Part shown: in pieces, positions 1 to 11,586 of the stretch
Numbering within the stretch: the stretch's first letter is position 1
Layout of the letters: every line of letters begins with the position of its first letter
Source of the DNA: Elymus sibiricus
Lineage: Eukaryota > Streptophyta > Magnoliopsida > Poales > Poaceae
Assembly (NCBI GenBank): GCA_039707655.1
Contig: CM077666.1
Span: forward strand, 302,276,166-302,340,165
DNA: 64,000 nt
Direction: 5' to 3'
Program-made: the position numbers and the translations under genes
Notes under the pieces: model-generated
The model's input: the letters and a program-made list of their open reading frames with translations, nothing else
Databases searched by the model: none
What the model was told of the DNA's origin: nothing

Positions 1-141
1 ATCAAGGACATAAACTTTTTGTGCAGCAGTGAGGATAATCCTCAGATTATGGACCCAGTCCGCATAGTTGATACCATCATCTTTCAACTTTTCTTTCTCT
101 AGGAACGCATTAAAATTCAGGGGAGCTACAGCGCGAGCCAT
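1..141 (-). CDS. gag: Copia gag, N-terminal 47 codons (cut by the window edge)
   Basis: The start codon is the complement of 139-141. The frame is open for 47 codons to the window edge, beginning MARAVAPLNFNAFLEKEKLK and continuing to a YADWVHNLRIIL segment. This is the N-terminus of the capsid-like Gag of the Angela/BARE group, including the conserved aromatic/Trp motif (YADW) of Copia Gag proteins. Gag packages the element RNA into cytoplasmic virus-like particles. No lesion is seen in this stretch. The downstream part, with the zinc knuckle and pol, is not in the window. Confidence 0.8.
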   Translation of the reverse strand, partial: MARAVAPLNFNAFLEKEKLKDDGINYADWVHNLRIILTAAQKVYVLD

Positions 142-1438
142 TGATCTACAACATTAATTTGCAAAGACAATTAGACTAAGTTCAAGATAATTGGTTCTTC
201 TAATCAAATTACTAAAGAACTCCCACTTAAATCAACATCCCTCAAGTTGTTTAAGTGTTACATGATCCACATCAACTGACTCATCACTCATGTTCGATCA
301 TCACGTGAGATGGGGCAGTCATCAATGGTGAACATCTCCATGTTGATCATATCTACTATATGACTCATGTTCGACCTTTTGGTCATCCGTGTTCTGAGGC
401 CATGTCTGTACATGCTAGGCTCGTCAAGTTTAACCCAAGTATTCTGCATGTGTAAAACTAGCTTACACCCGTTGTATGCGAACGTAGAGTCCATCACACC
501 CGATCATCACGTGGTGCTTCGAAACGATGAACTTTCTCAATGGTGCATACTTAGGGAGAACACTTTTATCTTGAAATTAAGTGAAGGGATCATCTTATAA
601 TGCTACCATCATCCTAAGCAAAATAAGATGCATAAAAAGATAAACATCACATGCAATCAATATGTGACATGATATGGCCATTATCATCTCGTGCCTTTGA
701 TCTCCATCTCCAAAGCACCGGCATGATCTCCATCGTCACCGGCATGACACCATGATCTCCATCATCATGATCTCCATCATCGTGCCATCATGTGGTTACC
801 TCCGCCAACTATTGCTTCTATGACTATTGCTAACGCATAGCGATAAAGTAAAGCAATTACATGGCGGTTAATAGTTGACACGCAGGTCATACAATAAATT
901 AAAGACAACCCTATGGCTCCCGCCGGTTTCCGTACTCATCGACATGCAAGTTGTGAACCTATTACAAAACATGATCATCTCATACATCAACATATATCAC
1001 ATCATGTTTTGGCCATACCACATCACAACATGCCCTGCAAAAACAAGTTAGACGTCCTCTACTTTGTTGTTGCAAATTTTACGTGGCTGCTATGGGCAAC
1101 TAGCAAGAACCGTTCTTACCTACGCAAAACCACAACGGTGCTATACAAGTTGCCTTTTAACCTTCTACAAGGACCGCCCTTGTCAAATCAGATTCAACTA
1201 AAGTGCGAGAGACAGACACCCGCAAAGCCACTATTATGCAATACAAGTTGCATGTCAGTCAGTGGAACCGGTCTCTTGTACGAGGACAGGTAAGGTTGGT
1301 CTGAGCCGCTTCATCCCACAATACCGCCGAATCCAAATAAGACAAAGGAAGTAAGCAATTTGAACATCAACGCCCACAACTTATGTGTGTTCTACTCGTG
1401 CAAATACATCTACGCATAGACCTAGCTCATAATGCCAC
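142..1438 (-). other. Untranslated leader of the Copia element, with primer-binding site
   Basis: This 1.3-kb stretch lies between the 5' LTR and gag of the Copia element and has no convincing ORF; short ORFs on both strands look accidental. Next to the LTR, the complement of 1425-1437 reads TGGCATTATGAGC. It resembles the primer site for initiator tRNA-Met (TGGTATCAGAGC), with decay. A long leader before gag is normal in BARE-type elements, where it carries packaging and dimerisation signals. Confidence 0.7.
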
Positions 1439-2116
1439 TGATGGGGAACGTTGCATGAAAATCAAAAAAAATCCTACGAAACACCCAAGATCTAATCTAG
1501 GAGATGCAAAGCAACGAGAGGGGAGTGTGTCTACATACCCTTGTAGACCGAAAGCGTTAGCGTCATAATGCGGTTGATGTAGTCGTACTCTTCACGATCC
1601 AATCGCGATCCAATCCGATCTAGTGTCGAACGGACGGCACCTCCGAGATTAGCACACGTTCAGGTCGATGGCGTCCTCTCCTTCTTGATCTATCAAGAGA
1701 GGGGGGGAGGTAGATGAGATCGGAACCAACACGACGGCGTGGTGGTGGTGGTGGCAGAGGAATTCCGGCAGGGCTTCGCCAAGCGCTGACGGAACGTGGA
1801 GGAGGAGTAACGGGAGGGAGACGGGGCAAGCATGGAAGGGGTGGCTGCCCCCTGCGCCTCCCCACTATATATAGGTGTGAGGGAGGGCGTGCCAGCCCTA
1901 GCCCCCCTCCCAAGGCAGGGGCGGCAGCCAAGGGGGGAGGAGTGCCCTCTCCCTTAGGGTTTCCCTTCCCCTAGGCGCATGGGCCAAGTAGGGGCTGGTG
2001 CGCCTGGCCCAATAAGGCCAGGGTGCCCCCCTACAGCCCATGCTACTGCTTGGGACATGGTGGAACCCTCCGAGGACTTCCGGACCCCTCCGGAACCCTC
2101 TTGAACCTTCCGGTGA
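1439..2116 (-). repeat. Copia 5' LTR, portion next to the leader
   Basis: The LTR begins on the plus strand at TGATGGGGAACG (usual form TGTTGGGGAACG) and continues until element A interrupts it at 2117. It includes a tatatatagg TATA-like box around 1866-1874 on the plus strand. The other part is 19584-20626. Together they make about 1.72 kb, the usual LTR size for Angela/BARE. Confidence 0.82.
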
Positions 2117-3635
2117 TGATACGTCCATTTTGCATCATGTTTTACTACTGTTATTTATAGTGTTTTTAATCAATATAACACTTTGTGGAGCAATTCTAAT
2201 GCCTTTTCTCTCTTAATATGCAAGATTTACACAAGGAGGGAGATTGCCGGCAGCTGGAATTCTGGACCTGAAAAAGCTATGTCAGAGATACCTATTCTGC
2301 ACATCTCCAAATGAGCTGAAATTTCACGGATATTTATTTTGGAAAAAATAAAAAATACTAGAAGCAAGAAGTACCAGAGGGGGCCACCCAGGTGCCCACG
2401 AGGCACCAGGGCGCGCCACCCCCCAGGCGTGCCCTGGTGGCTCGTGGGGCCCCTGGCCAGCCTCCGGTGCCCATTTTCTGGTATATAAGCCCATTTGCCC
2501 TAGAAAAAATAAGGAGAATACTTTTGGGACGGTGCGCCGCCGTCTCGAGGCAGAACTTGGGCAGGAGCACTTTTGCTCTCCGGCGGAGCGATTCTGTCGG
2601 GGATACTTCCCTCCAGGAGGGGGAAATCGGAGCCATCGACATCACCAACGATCCTCTCATCATGGGAGGACCAATCTTCATCTACATCTTCAACAGCACC
2701 ATCTCATCTCAAACCCTAGTTCATCTCTTGTATTCAATCTTTGTCTAAAAACCTCAGATTGGTACCTATGGGTTGCTAGTAGTGTTGATTACATCTTGTA
2801 GTTGATGCTAGTTGGTTTATCTGGTGGTAGATTATATGTTCAGATCTATTATGCTATTCAATACCCCTCTGATCTTGGACATGAATATGATGTGTGAGCA
2901 GTTACTTTTGTTCTTGAGGACATGGGAGAAGTCTTGTCATAAGTAATCATGTGAATTTGGTATTTGTTCGATATTTTGATGATATGTATGTTGTTGATTC
3001 TCTTAGTGGTGTCATGTGAACGTCGACTACATGACACTTCACCATCTTTGGGCCCAAGGGAATTCATTGTGGAGTAGTAATTAGATGATGGGTTGCTAGA
3101 GTGACAGAAGCTTAAACCCTAGTTTATGCGCTATTCCGTAAGGGGCTGATTTGGATCCATATGTTTAATGCTATGGTTAGAGTTATCTTAATTCTTTTTT
3201 CGTAGTTGCGGATGCTTGTGAGAGGAGGTAATCATAAGTGGGAGACTTGTTCAAGTAAGAACAGCACCCAAGCACTGGTCCACCTACATATCAAATTATC
3301 AAAGTAGCGAACGCGAATCAAACCAACATGATGAAAGTGACTAGATGAAATTCCCATGTGTCCTCGAGAACGCTTTGCTTATTATAAGAGATCCTTCTGG
3401 CTTGTCCTTTGCTACAAAAAGGATTGGGCCACCTTGCTGCACTCTTTGTTACTATTGCTACTTGTCACTTGTTACAAATTGCCTTGCTATCAAACTACTC
3501 GTTACCGATAATTTCAGTGCTTGCAGAAAATACCTTGCTGAAAACCGCTTGTCATTTCCTTCTGCTCCTCGTTGGGTTCGACACTCTTACTTATCGAAAG
3601 GACTACGATTGATCCCCTATACTTGTGGGTCATCA
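2117..3635 (+). repeat. Element A 5' LTR
   Basis: It starts TGATACGTCC at 2117 and ends GGGTCATCA at 3635. It equals the 3' LTR in length (1519 bp). It holds a GC-rich inverted repeat followed by a TATA box, annotated separately. Confidence 0.95.
2394..2488 (+). promoter_or_regulatory. LTR promoter of A: GC-rich inverted repeat plus TATA box
   Basis: The arms at about 2394-2417 and 2426-2450 form an imperfect hairpin of 23 or more base pairs centred on GGCGCGCC. TATATAA follows at 2482-2488. The 3' LTR has the same module (about 18338-18396, TATATAA at 18425-18431). The position fits the U3 core promoter, but the transcription start is not visible. Confidence 0.55.
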
Positions 3636-3646
3636 ATACTCTTTTC

Positions 3647-3664
3647 TGGCGCCGTTGCCGGGGA
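3647..3664 (+). other. Primer-binding site of A (tRNA-Asp type)
   Basis: The 18 bases tggcgccgttgccgggga lie 11 bases after the 5' LTR. They are complementary to the 3' end of plant tRNA-Asp plus CCA, the primer known for Athila-lineage elements. Confidence 0.85.
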
Positions 3665-3741
3665 GTGAAGCGCCTCAGGTGAGTGGAATTTGGTAAGGAA
3701 ACATTTATATTACGTGCTGAAATTTACTGTCACTTGTCACT

Positions 3742-4624
3742 ATGGAAAGTAATCCTTTGAGGGGTTTGTTCGGGGTATCTTCACCTCGACCGGAAGCACA
3801 AATAGTTGCTCCTCAACCTACTGCACCAACTGAAAATATTTATTATGAGATTCCTTTGGGTATGATAGAGAAACTGCTAGCTAATCGTTATGCAGGAGAT
3901 GGAACGGTACACCCTGATATGCACTTGATCTATGTGGATGAAATTTGCGGATTGTTTAAGCTTGCAGGTTTATCCGGAGATGGAGTTAAGTAGAAAGTAT
4001 TCCCTTTATCTTTGGAGGGAAAGGCATTGACATGGTATAGGCTATGTGATGATACTAACACATGGGATTGGAACCGATTGAACCGATTGAAACTGGAATT
4101 CCACCAGAAATTTTATCCTATGCATTTGGTTCATCGTGATCGGAATTATATATAATTTTTGGCCTCGTGAAGGAGAAAGCATCGCTCAAGCTTGGGGGAG
4201 GCTTAAGTACATGATGTACACATGCCCCAATCATGAGCTCTCAAGAGAAATTATCTTACAGAATTTTTATGCTCGGCTTTCTCATGATGATCGAACCATG
4301 CTCGATTCTTCTTTGACTGGCTCCTTTATGAAGAAAACTATTGAATTCAGATGGGATCTTCCGGAAAGAATTAAATGCAACTCTGAAGATTGGGAACTCA
4401 ACAAAGGTAATGAGTCAGGTATAATACTTGAGTTCGATTGTGTTAAATCTCTTATGGATACTGATGCTTTTCGTAAGTTTAGCACTAAATATGGACTTGA
4501 CTCTGAGATAGTAGTTTCCTTTTGTGAATCATTTGCTACTCATGTTGATCTCCCTAAGGAGAAGTGGTTTAAATATCATCCCCTTGTTAAAGAAAAGATT
4601 GAGGAACCCGTTAGTATTAAATAA
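3742..4624 (+). pseudogene. gag: Element A gag (broken)
   Basis: The start is the ATG at 3742 (MESNPLRGLFGVSSP...), chosen because element D has the same start. The protein contains a capsid-like region with WYRL, a FHQKFYP motif, FWPREGESIAQAW and CPNHELSREI, shared almost residue for residue with gag of D. Breaks against the D copy are a TAG at 3991-3993, a 2-base loss in a TA run near 4150 that shifts frame, and a TAA at 4622-4624 before the protease region. Gag would form the particle shell. No zinc knuckle is obvious. It is not functional as it stands. Confidence 0.85.
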
Positions 4625-4654
4625 GAAACAATTGTTCACCATGTTGATCCAGTT

Positions 4655-7335
4655 GTGCCTACTGCTTATATTGAGAAACCACCTTTCCCTGTTAGGATCA
4701 AGGAACATGATAAAGTTTCAACTGTGGTTAACAAAAGTAATATTAGAGCACCTAGACCCTCTGAACAAATTAAAGTTGAACCTGATGTTGCTATGGTTAA
4801 AGATCTCTTGGTCGATAATATAGATGGGCATGTTATTTACTTTTGTGATGAGGCTACTAGAATTGCTAAACCTGTTAGAAATGAACGAGATATGTTAGAC
4901 AAGAACAAACCCGTAGTTGGAATGCCTGTTGTTTCTGTTAAGATTGGAGATCATTGCTATCATGGTTTGTGTGATATGGGTGCTAGTGTCAGTGCTATTC
5001 CATTTTCTTTATATCAAGAAGTGATGCACGATATTGCACCTTTTGAGATTGAAGATATTGATGTTACTATTAAGCTTGCAAATAGAGATACTATTGCACC
5101 ACTTGGGATTGTTAGAGATGTTGAAGTCTTGTGTGGTAAAATCAAATACCCTACTGATTTCTTAATACTTGGTTCACAACAAGATAATTTTTGTCCCATT
5201 ATATTTGGTAGACCTTTCTTGAATACCGTTAATGCTGAAATTGATTGTGTTAAAGAAAAGGTTCGAGTTAAGTTTGCTGATATATCTCATGAGTTTAATT
5301 TCTCCAAGTTTTGTAGACAACCTCATGATAAAGAATTGCCTAGTAAAGATGAAATTATTGGTCTTGCTTCTGTTGTCGTACATCCTACTGATCCGTTAGA
5401 ACAATATTTACTAAATCATGAAAACGATATGCATATGAATGAAAGAAATGAAATAGATAAGATGTTCTTTGATCAACCACCTATCCTTAAACACAATTTT
5501 CCTATTGAAACTCTTGGAGGCTCCCCTCCACCGAAGGGTGACCCTGTATTTGAATTGAAACAATTGCCTGGTACATTGAAATATGCTTATCTTGATGAAA
5601 AGAAGATATATCATGTTATTATTAGTGCTAACCTTTCAGCGCATGAAGAAAAGAGATTACTAAAAACTCTGAGGAAGCACCGCGCTGCTATTGGATATAC
5701 TCTTGATGATCTTAAGGGCATTAGTCCCACTCTATGTCAGCACAAAATTAATATGGAGCCTGATGCTAAACCAGTTGTCGACCACCAACGACGATTAAAT
5801 CCTAAGATGAAAGAGGTGGTAAGAACTGAAATATTAAAGCTTTTGGAAGCAGGTATAATCTATCCCATAGCTGATAATAGATGGGTAAGTCCCGTTCATT
5901 GTGTCCCTAAGAAAGGAGGTATCACTGTTGTTCCGAATGATAAAAATGAACTCATTCCACAAAGAATTGTAATGGGTTATAGGATGGTAATTGATTTTAG
6001 AAAATTAAACAAAGCTACTAGAAAATATCATTACCCTTTACCTTTTATTGATAAAATGTTAGAAAGATTGTCTAAGCATACACACTTTTGCTTTCTTGAT
6101 GGATATTCTGGTTTCTCTCAAATACCTGTATCACAATGCGATCAAGAGAAAACTACCTTTACTTGCCCTTTTGGAACTTATGCTTATAGACGTATGCCTT
6201 TTGGTTTATGCAATGCACCTTCTACCTTTCAAAGATGTATGACTGCTATATTCTCTGACTTTTGTGAAAAGATTGTTGAGGTTTTCATGGATGATTTTTC
6301 CGTTTACGGAACTTCTTTTGATGATTGCTTAAGCAACCTTGATCGAGTTTTGCAGAGATGTGAAGAAACTAATCTTGTCTTGAATTGGGAGAAGTGCCAC
6401 TTTATGGTGAATGAAGGTATTGTCTTGGGGCATAAAATTTCTGAAGGAGGTATTGAAGTTGATAAAGCTAAGGTTGATGCTATTGAGAAAATGCCATGTC
6501 CTAAAGATATTAAAGGTATAAGAAGTTTCCTTGGTCATGCTGGTTTCTATAGGAGATTTATTAAAGACTTCTCTAAAATTTCTAGACCTCTTACTAATCT
6601 TTTGCAAAAAGATGTCCCATTTGTTTTTTATGATGATTGTGTAGAAGCCTTTGAAACACTTAAGAAAGCCTTAACCACTGCACCTATTGTTCAACCACCT
6701 GATTGGAACTTGCCTTTTGAAATTATGTGTGATGCTAGTGATTATGCTGTTGGTGCTGTTCTAGGAGAGAGTTGATAAGAAATTAAATGTTATCCATTAT
6801 GCTAGTAAAACCCTAGACAGTGCTCAAACAAAATTATGCTACTACTGAGAAAGAATTTCTAGCAGTTGTGTTTGCATGTGATAAATTCAGATCTTACATA
6901 GTTGATTCTAAAGTAACTGTTCACACCGATCATGCTGCTATTAAATATCTTATGGAAAAGAAAGATGCTAAACCCAGACTCATTAGGTGGGTTCTATTGC
7001 TACAAGAATTTGACCTGCATAGTATTGATAGAAAGGGAGCTGAGAATCCTGTAGCAGATAATTTGTCTAGAATGGAAAATGTTCTTGATGACCCACTTGC
7101 TATTAATGATGATTTTCTTGAAGAACAATTAGCCGTCATAAATGCTTCTCGTAATACTCCTTGGTATGCGGACTATGCTAATTATATTGTTGCTAAATTT
7201 ATACCACCTAGTTTCACATACCAACAAAAGAAAAAGTTCTTCTATGCTTTAAGACATTACTTTTGGGATGACCCACATCTTTATAAAGAAGGAGTAGATG
7301 GTATTATTAGACGTTGTATACCTGAGCATGAATAG
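4655..7335 (+). pseudogene. pol: Element A pol: protease, reverse transcriptase, RNase H (broken)
   Basis: A long open stretch of about 706 codons (4655-6775) holds an aspartic protease with LCDMGASVSAIP near 4970 and IIFGRPFL near 5200. It then holds a reverse transcriptase with RWVSPVHCVPKKGG, FLDGYSGFSQIPV and the catalytic FMDD at 6284-6295. RNase H starts at PFEIMCDAS near 6715. A 2-base deletion near 6765 and a compensating insertion near 6830 shift the frame, after which [22 protein letters not shown] and [10 protein letters not shown] continue RNase H. A TAG at 7333-7335 (CAG in the ancestor, judging by D) closes the stretch. The order AP-RT-RH-INT is that of Gypsy elements. Confidence 0.9.
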
Positions 7336-8490
7336 GAACAAATCCTACGGAAGTGTCATTCCGAGGCTTACGGAGGACACCATGCGGGAGACAGAACTGC
7401 ACATAAGGTATTACAATCTGGTTTTTATTGGCCTACTCTTTTCAAGGATGCTCGTAAGTTTGTCTTATCTTATGAAGAATGTCAAAGAATTGGTAATGTT
7501 GGTAGACGGCAGGAAATGCCTATGAATTATTCACTTGCTATTGAACCATTTGATGTTTGGGGATTTGATTATATGGGACCTTTTCCTAAATCCAATGGGT
7601 ATACTCATATTTTAGTTGTTGTTGATTACGTTACTAAGTGGGTAGAAGCTATTCCAACTAGTAGTGCTGATCATAACACAATTATTAAAATGCTTAAAGA
7701 AGTTATTTTCCCGAGATTCGGAGTCCCTAGATATTTAATGACTGATGGTGGTTCACATTTTATTCATGGTGCATTCCATAAACTGCTTGCTAAATATGAT
7801 GTTAACCACAGAATTACATCTCCCTATCACCCTCAATCTAGTGGTCAAGTTGAATTGAGAAATAGAGAAATAAAATTAATTTTGCAAAAAACCGTCAATA
7901 GATCTAGAAAGAATTGGTCTAAGAAACTTGACGATGCATTATGGGCTTATAGAACTGCTTATAAAAATCCTATGGGTATGTCTCCTTATAAAATGGTTTG
8001 TGGAAAAGCATGTAATTTACCTCTTGAGTTAGAACATAAAGCATATTGGGCAATTAAAGAACTCAATTATGATTTTAAACTTGCCGGTGAAAAGAGGTTA
8101 TTTGATATTAGCTCATTAGATGAATGGAGAACCCAAGCTTATGAAAATGCCAAATTGTTTAAAGAAAAAGTTAAAAGATGGCATGATAGAAGGATTCAAA
8201 AACGGGAATTCAAAGTGGGTGAGCAAGTTATATTGTACAATTCTCGTTTGAGATTCTTTGCAGGAAAACTTCTCTCTAAATGGGAAGGACCGTATATCAT
8301 CGAAGAGGTTTATCGCTCTGGAGCCATCAAAATAAACAACTTCGAAGGCACTAATCCGCGAGTGGCGAATGGGCAAAGAATTAAGCATTATATTTCAGGT
8401 ACTCCCATTAATGTTGAAACTAATATTATTGAAACAATTACACCGGAGGAATACATAAGAGAGACCTTCCAGAACACTCCAGAACCCTGA
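7336..8490 (+). pseudogene. pol: Element A integrase region
   Basis: The frame continues after the TAG at 7333-7335. It holds the zinc-binding N-terminal region (HH near 7378, then a CQRIGN segment near 7485). The DD35E core follows: Asp at 7567-7569 (FDYMGPF), Asp at 7744-7746 (TDGGSHF) and Glu at 7852-7854 (GQVELRN), with 35 residues between the last two. A C-terminal region with [14 protein letters not shown] and [12 protein letters not shown] resembles the GPY/F module. The stretch from 7516 to the TGA at 8488-8490 is open and could be read alone, but upstream lesions uncouple it from Gag. Confidence 0.88.
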
Positions 8491-8588
8491 AAAGGAAGAG
8501 GTACGTGATATTAGAAAAATTCCATAAAAATACTTTCTGTCAGTTTTGGAATATTAGAAAAAATACAAAAATAAGAAACAGCCGAGGG

Positions 8589-8729
8589 GACCCACGAGGT
8601 GCACACGAGGCACCAGGGCGCGCCACCCCCCTGGCGCGCCCTGGGGGCTCGTGGGCCCCTCGTGAGCCTTCCCAACTCCGTTTTCTTCTAGATTACTTGT
8701 TTTGCAAGATAAAAATTATTTATATATAC
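8589..8729 (+). promoter_or_regulatory. Internal promoter-like module before ORF2 of A
   Basis: A GC-rich inverted repeat (about 8589-8668, arms built on cacgaggcaccagggcgcgcc) and a TATATATA at 8721-8727 precede the ORF2 start at 8816 by about 90 bases. The LTR of this element has the same arrangement of hairpin then TATA, and D has it in the same place before its own ORF2. An internal promoter for ORF2 is my inference. Confidence 0.4.
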
Positions 8730-8815
8730 TCCCGGACGTTTTGACCACCGTATCGCAGAAATCTCCTCTGTTCTTGTTTTGTGCTGTTTTCTGCCAGATT
8801 TCGAGGCCAGGCACC

Positions 8816-9487
8816 ATGTCTTCTTCTTCCTCCAACAACATGGGAGACAACGCTTGGTTGTTGCAGATGGAGCTCAGGAGGGGGGAGGAAGGAGAGGTTA
8901 CCATGGAATAAGATGATGGAGACTCGCTCGAGGTTTACCCTCCGGCTTCTGAGAGGGGCACCCTTGCTGGCATCTCCACAATTCCGAATCCTCATCAAGC
9001 CGTGAGAAGCATTACAAGCCATGGGAGTCCAGAGGTACAAGAAGGGCTTCCCCCTAGGAGGCCCTTACACAGGTAACATCGGAACAACTTTCATAATTTG
9101 GTTCACAATTATGGGGTTGAAAATACTCCTCGTAGGCACATACCCTCAAATTGGGACATCTCTCATCCAAGTGAAAGTGATGCAGGAAAGAATGCTTGGG
9201 GCCCAGAAAATAAGCATATTATGGCCGAAGTCCAAAAAAATACAGAGATGATACAGCATGTGCTCCGGGAAATCCAGAGCCTAAAGGAGATCCTAATTAA
9301 TGTCATGAAGGACAAGCCACTACTTCATCACCACCACCATCACCGAAGAAGGAAACTTGAGTACATGGGTATGGGCACTCCCCTTGGCTTGTGCCAAGCT
9401 TGGGGGAGGTGCCCCGGTATCGTATCACCATCACTTTTATTATATTTACCTATTTTTAGTTTGCTCCTTAGTAATTTCGTGATTTAG
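8816..9487 (+). pseudogene. Element A second ORF (function unknown)
   Basis: From the ATG at 8816 (MSSSSSNNMGDNAWLL) one frame continues to 9487, broken only by TAA at 8909-8911 and at 9074-9076. The product would be about 220 residues: a Ser-rich start, an acidic stretch, a central polar region, a predicted helical segment (AEVQKNTEMIQHVLREIQSLKEIL, about 9220-9291) that looks coiled-coil, and a run of six histidines near 9330. It sits where Athila elements carry an env-like ORF, but I see no signal peptide or membrane segment. It is unlike ORF2 of D. I do not recognise a family. Confidence 0.5.
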
Positions 9488-10239
9488 TTGAATAAAAATT
9501 TAGTATGATTTATTTTCGAGTGCTAGTTTCGTGACCTGTCTATCTATGTAATTGAGTTGAGAGTTATATAATAAAGAGTAGTTTGAGTTTTTGCTTCTTT
9601 ACTTTTATGTTTCAATGCTAGCAATGAAAATAATGAAAAAGATCATATGCTAATCTTATGGAAAGTAATGACATTACATAAAGAAAAGTATAAGTGGTAA
9701 AATTTATTGAAAGTTAACAAACATAGCATTGGTCAATGATGCAATTCATGAAAAAAATTAATAGGGAAGAGAAGATTCACATGCAAATACACTATCTTGG
9801 ACATCTTTTATGATTGTGAGCCCTCATTAAGTATTTTATGTCAAATTGTTGACGTTGGACAAGGAAGACAATGTAATGAATTATGTTTGCCTATATTCAT
9901 ATAGAAGTTATATTGTCATAGATCCTCCAACATGTGGTGCTTGCTCAATATCTTTGCTAGCCAAAAAATCCGCACTAAGTAGAGATACTACTTGTGCATC
10001 CAAAACCCTTAAACCTAGTTTCATGTCATGAGAGTCCACTATATCTACCTATGGATTGAATAAGATCCTTCAAGTAAGTTGTCATCGATACAAAAAGCAA
10101 TAAAAATTGCCTCTAAATGTGTATGAACTTTTATTGTAAGGGGAAAATAAGCTTTGTACGAACTTGTGATGGTAAAGAAATAAAAGTGACGGACTGCATA
10201 ATAAAGGTTGCTATCACAAGGGGCAATATAAAGTGACGT
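9488..10239 (+). other. Untranslated 3' region of A, first part
   Basis: AT-rich and without a credible ORF. Around 9399-9412, just before it, a copy of the polypurine-tract motif occurs (caagcttgggggagg). The end is the B insertion with TSD gacgt at 10235-10239. D has a related sequence in inverse orientation at 44030-45440. Confidence 0.7.
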
Positions 10240-11224
10240 TGTCGGAAGTCGGGCTCCGGGGACCCAAAGGTTCTAACACTGGGGTGAGCTTGTTCTACCT
10301 ACTTCGCCTCCTACCACGGTTAAGCGACGGCGAGGCGACGGCGAGGACGCGCTAGTGAGGGACGAAACAAGGACTCGGCGGTTTTACCCAGGTTCGGGCC
10401 ACCTTGCGGTGTAAGACCCTACTCCTGCTTGTGGTTGGGATTGCAAGGGCAAGAGAGTTCTTGCGTACAGGGTACAAGGTAGGAGATGAAGGAATCGATT
10501 GGGTCTCTCCTCTCGTCTCTCTCCTCCTCTGTCTGTCTCGGTCCCTCTCCTACAACGGTTGCTCTGCCCCTTATATCTGCCATGGTCCTCTTCCCCCTTG
10601 AAACTTAGGCGGGAAGGGGTGCCACACTTGGTGATTTCGAAAGGGGACAGGCGCTCAGGCTATCCTGACTAAAGGTGGTCTTCGCCTGCCAAAGTATGAT
10701 CCATGACGCGCTGGTGGGCTCGGTGATGACCTCCGCCCTGCGCGCCCGTCGTCTTGGTCTTCCTTCGCCGATCGGGCAACCTTTGGGGTTGCTTTGGAGA
10801 GTAGATAGCTGGCCCTGCTCCCTTAGCACGAAAGAGGAAACCATCTTCATCCGCGCCTGCTGGCGCGGCCTCTGCTGCCGCTCATCACCGCGCGCGTCAC
10901 CCACGTGACGGGCTCCAGGCCGCGCGGCATGGCGAACAACCTTCCCCTCGAGTGCCTGCGAGAGGGGGCCTCGGGAGGCCACCTCGGAAAGCTGCCTCGT
11001 GAGGCCACTCGAGAAGCTGCCTCGTGAGAGGACCTCGCGAGACCGTTGACGGCGGTGCTGAGCGTTGATTGCTACTCCCTGAGGAGGGGGCCTCAGGAGG
11101 CCAGGGCCTCATGAGGGTTCTTGGTGAGAGTTCGGTGGGAACGGCCTGCTGGGCCCACGCCAGGCGTTGAGCCCTGGGCCAAAGGCAGACGGGCCTGGAT
11201 ACCCCAGGTTCCACGGGCCCGACA
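10240..11224 (-). repeat. Element B 3' LTR
   Basis: 985 bp, same length as the other LTR. In sense orientation it begins TGTCGGGCCCGTGG at 11224 and ends TCCGACA at 10240. Confidence 0.94.
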
Positions 11225-11586
11225 GTAGCCCCCGGGCCCGCAGCGCGCACGTTCCCGCCTACAGAGGGGCGAAACAGCACGGGCCCTAACCGCCTGCGGC
11301 CAGGCGCGACGCGTGGCGCACGATGTGATGGGGGACGCCCCCACTTCCCCACGACGCCTCCCCCCCCCCCCCCCCGCCGCACTGACATAAATCTTGGCGC
11401 GGGCGACGCGAGGCCATCATTGCCTTTCTTCATACTGCTAGTGCTCCAACTCCCAATGCCGGAGAAGGCGGAGCGACGAGGAGAGTTCCGCGCCGAGATA
11501 AAGAGGGAGAGGGGAGGGCCGGAGTCCCCCACCCGTCTTCTCCTTCTTCCAGCTTCCTCTGCCTCCCTGCTAGAGTCGCCACGAAG

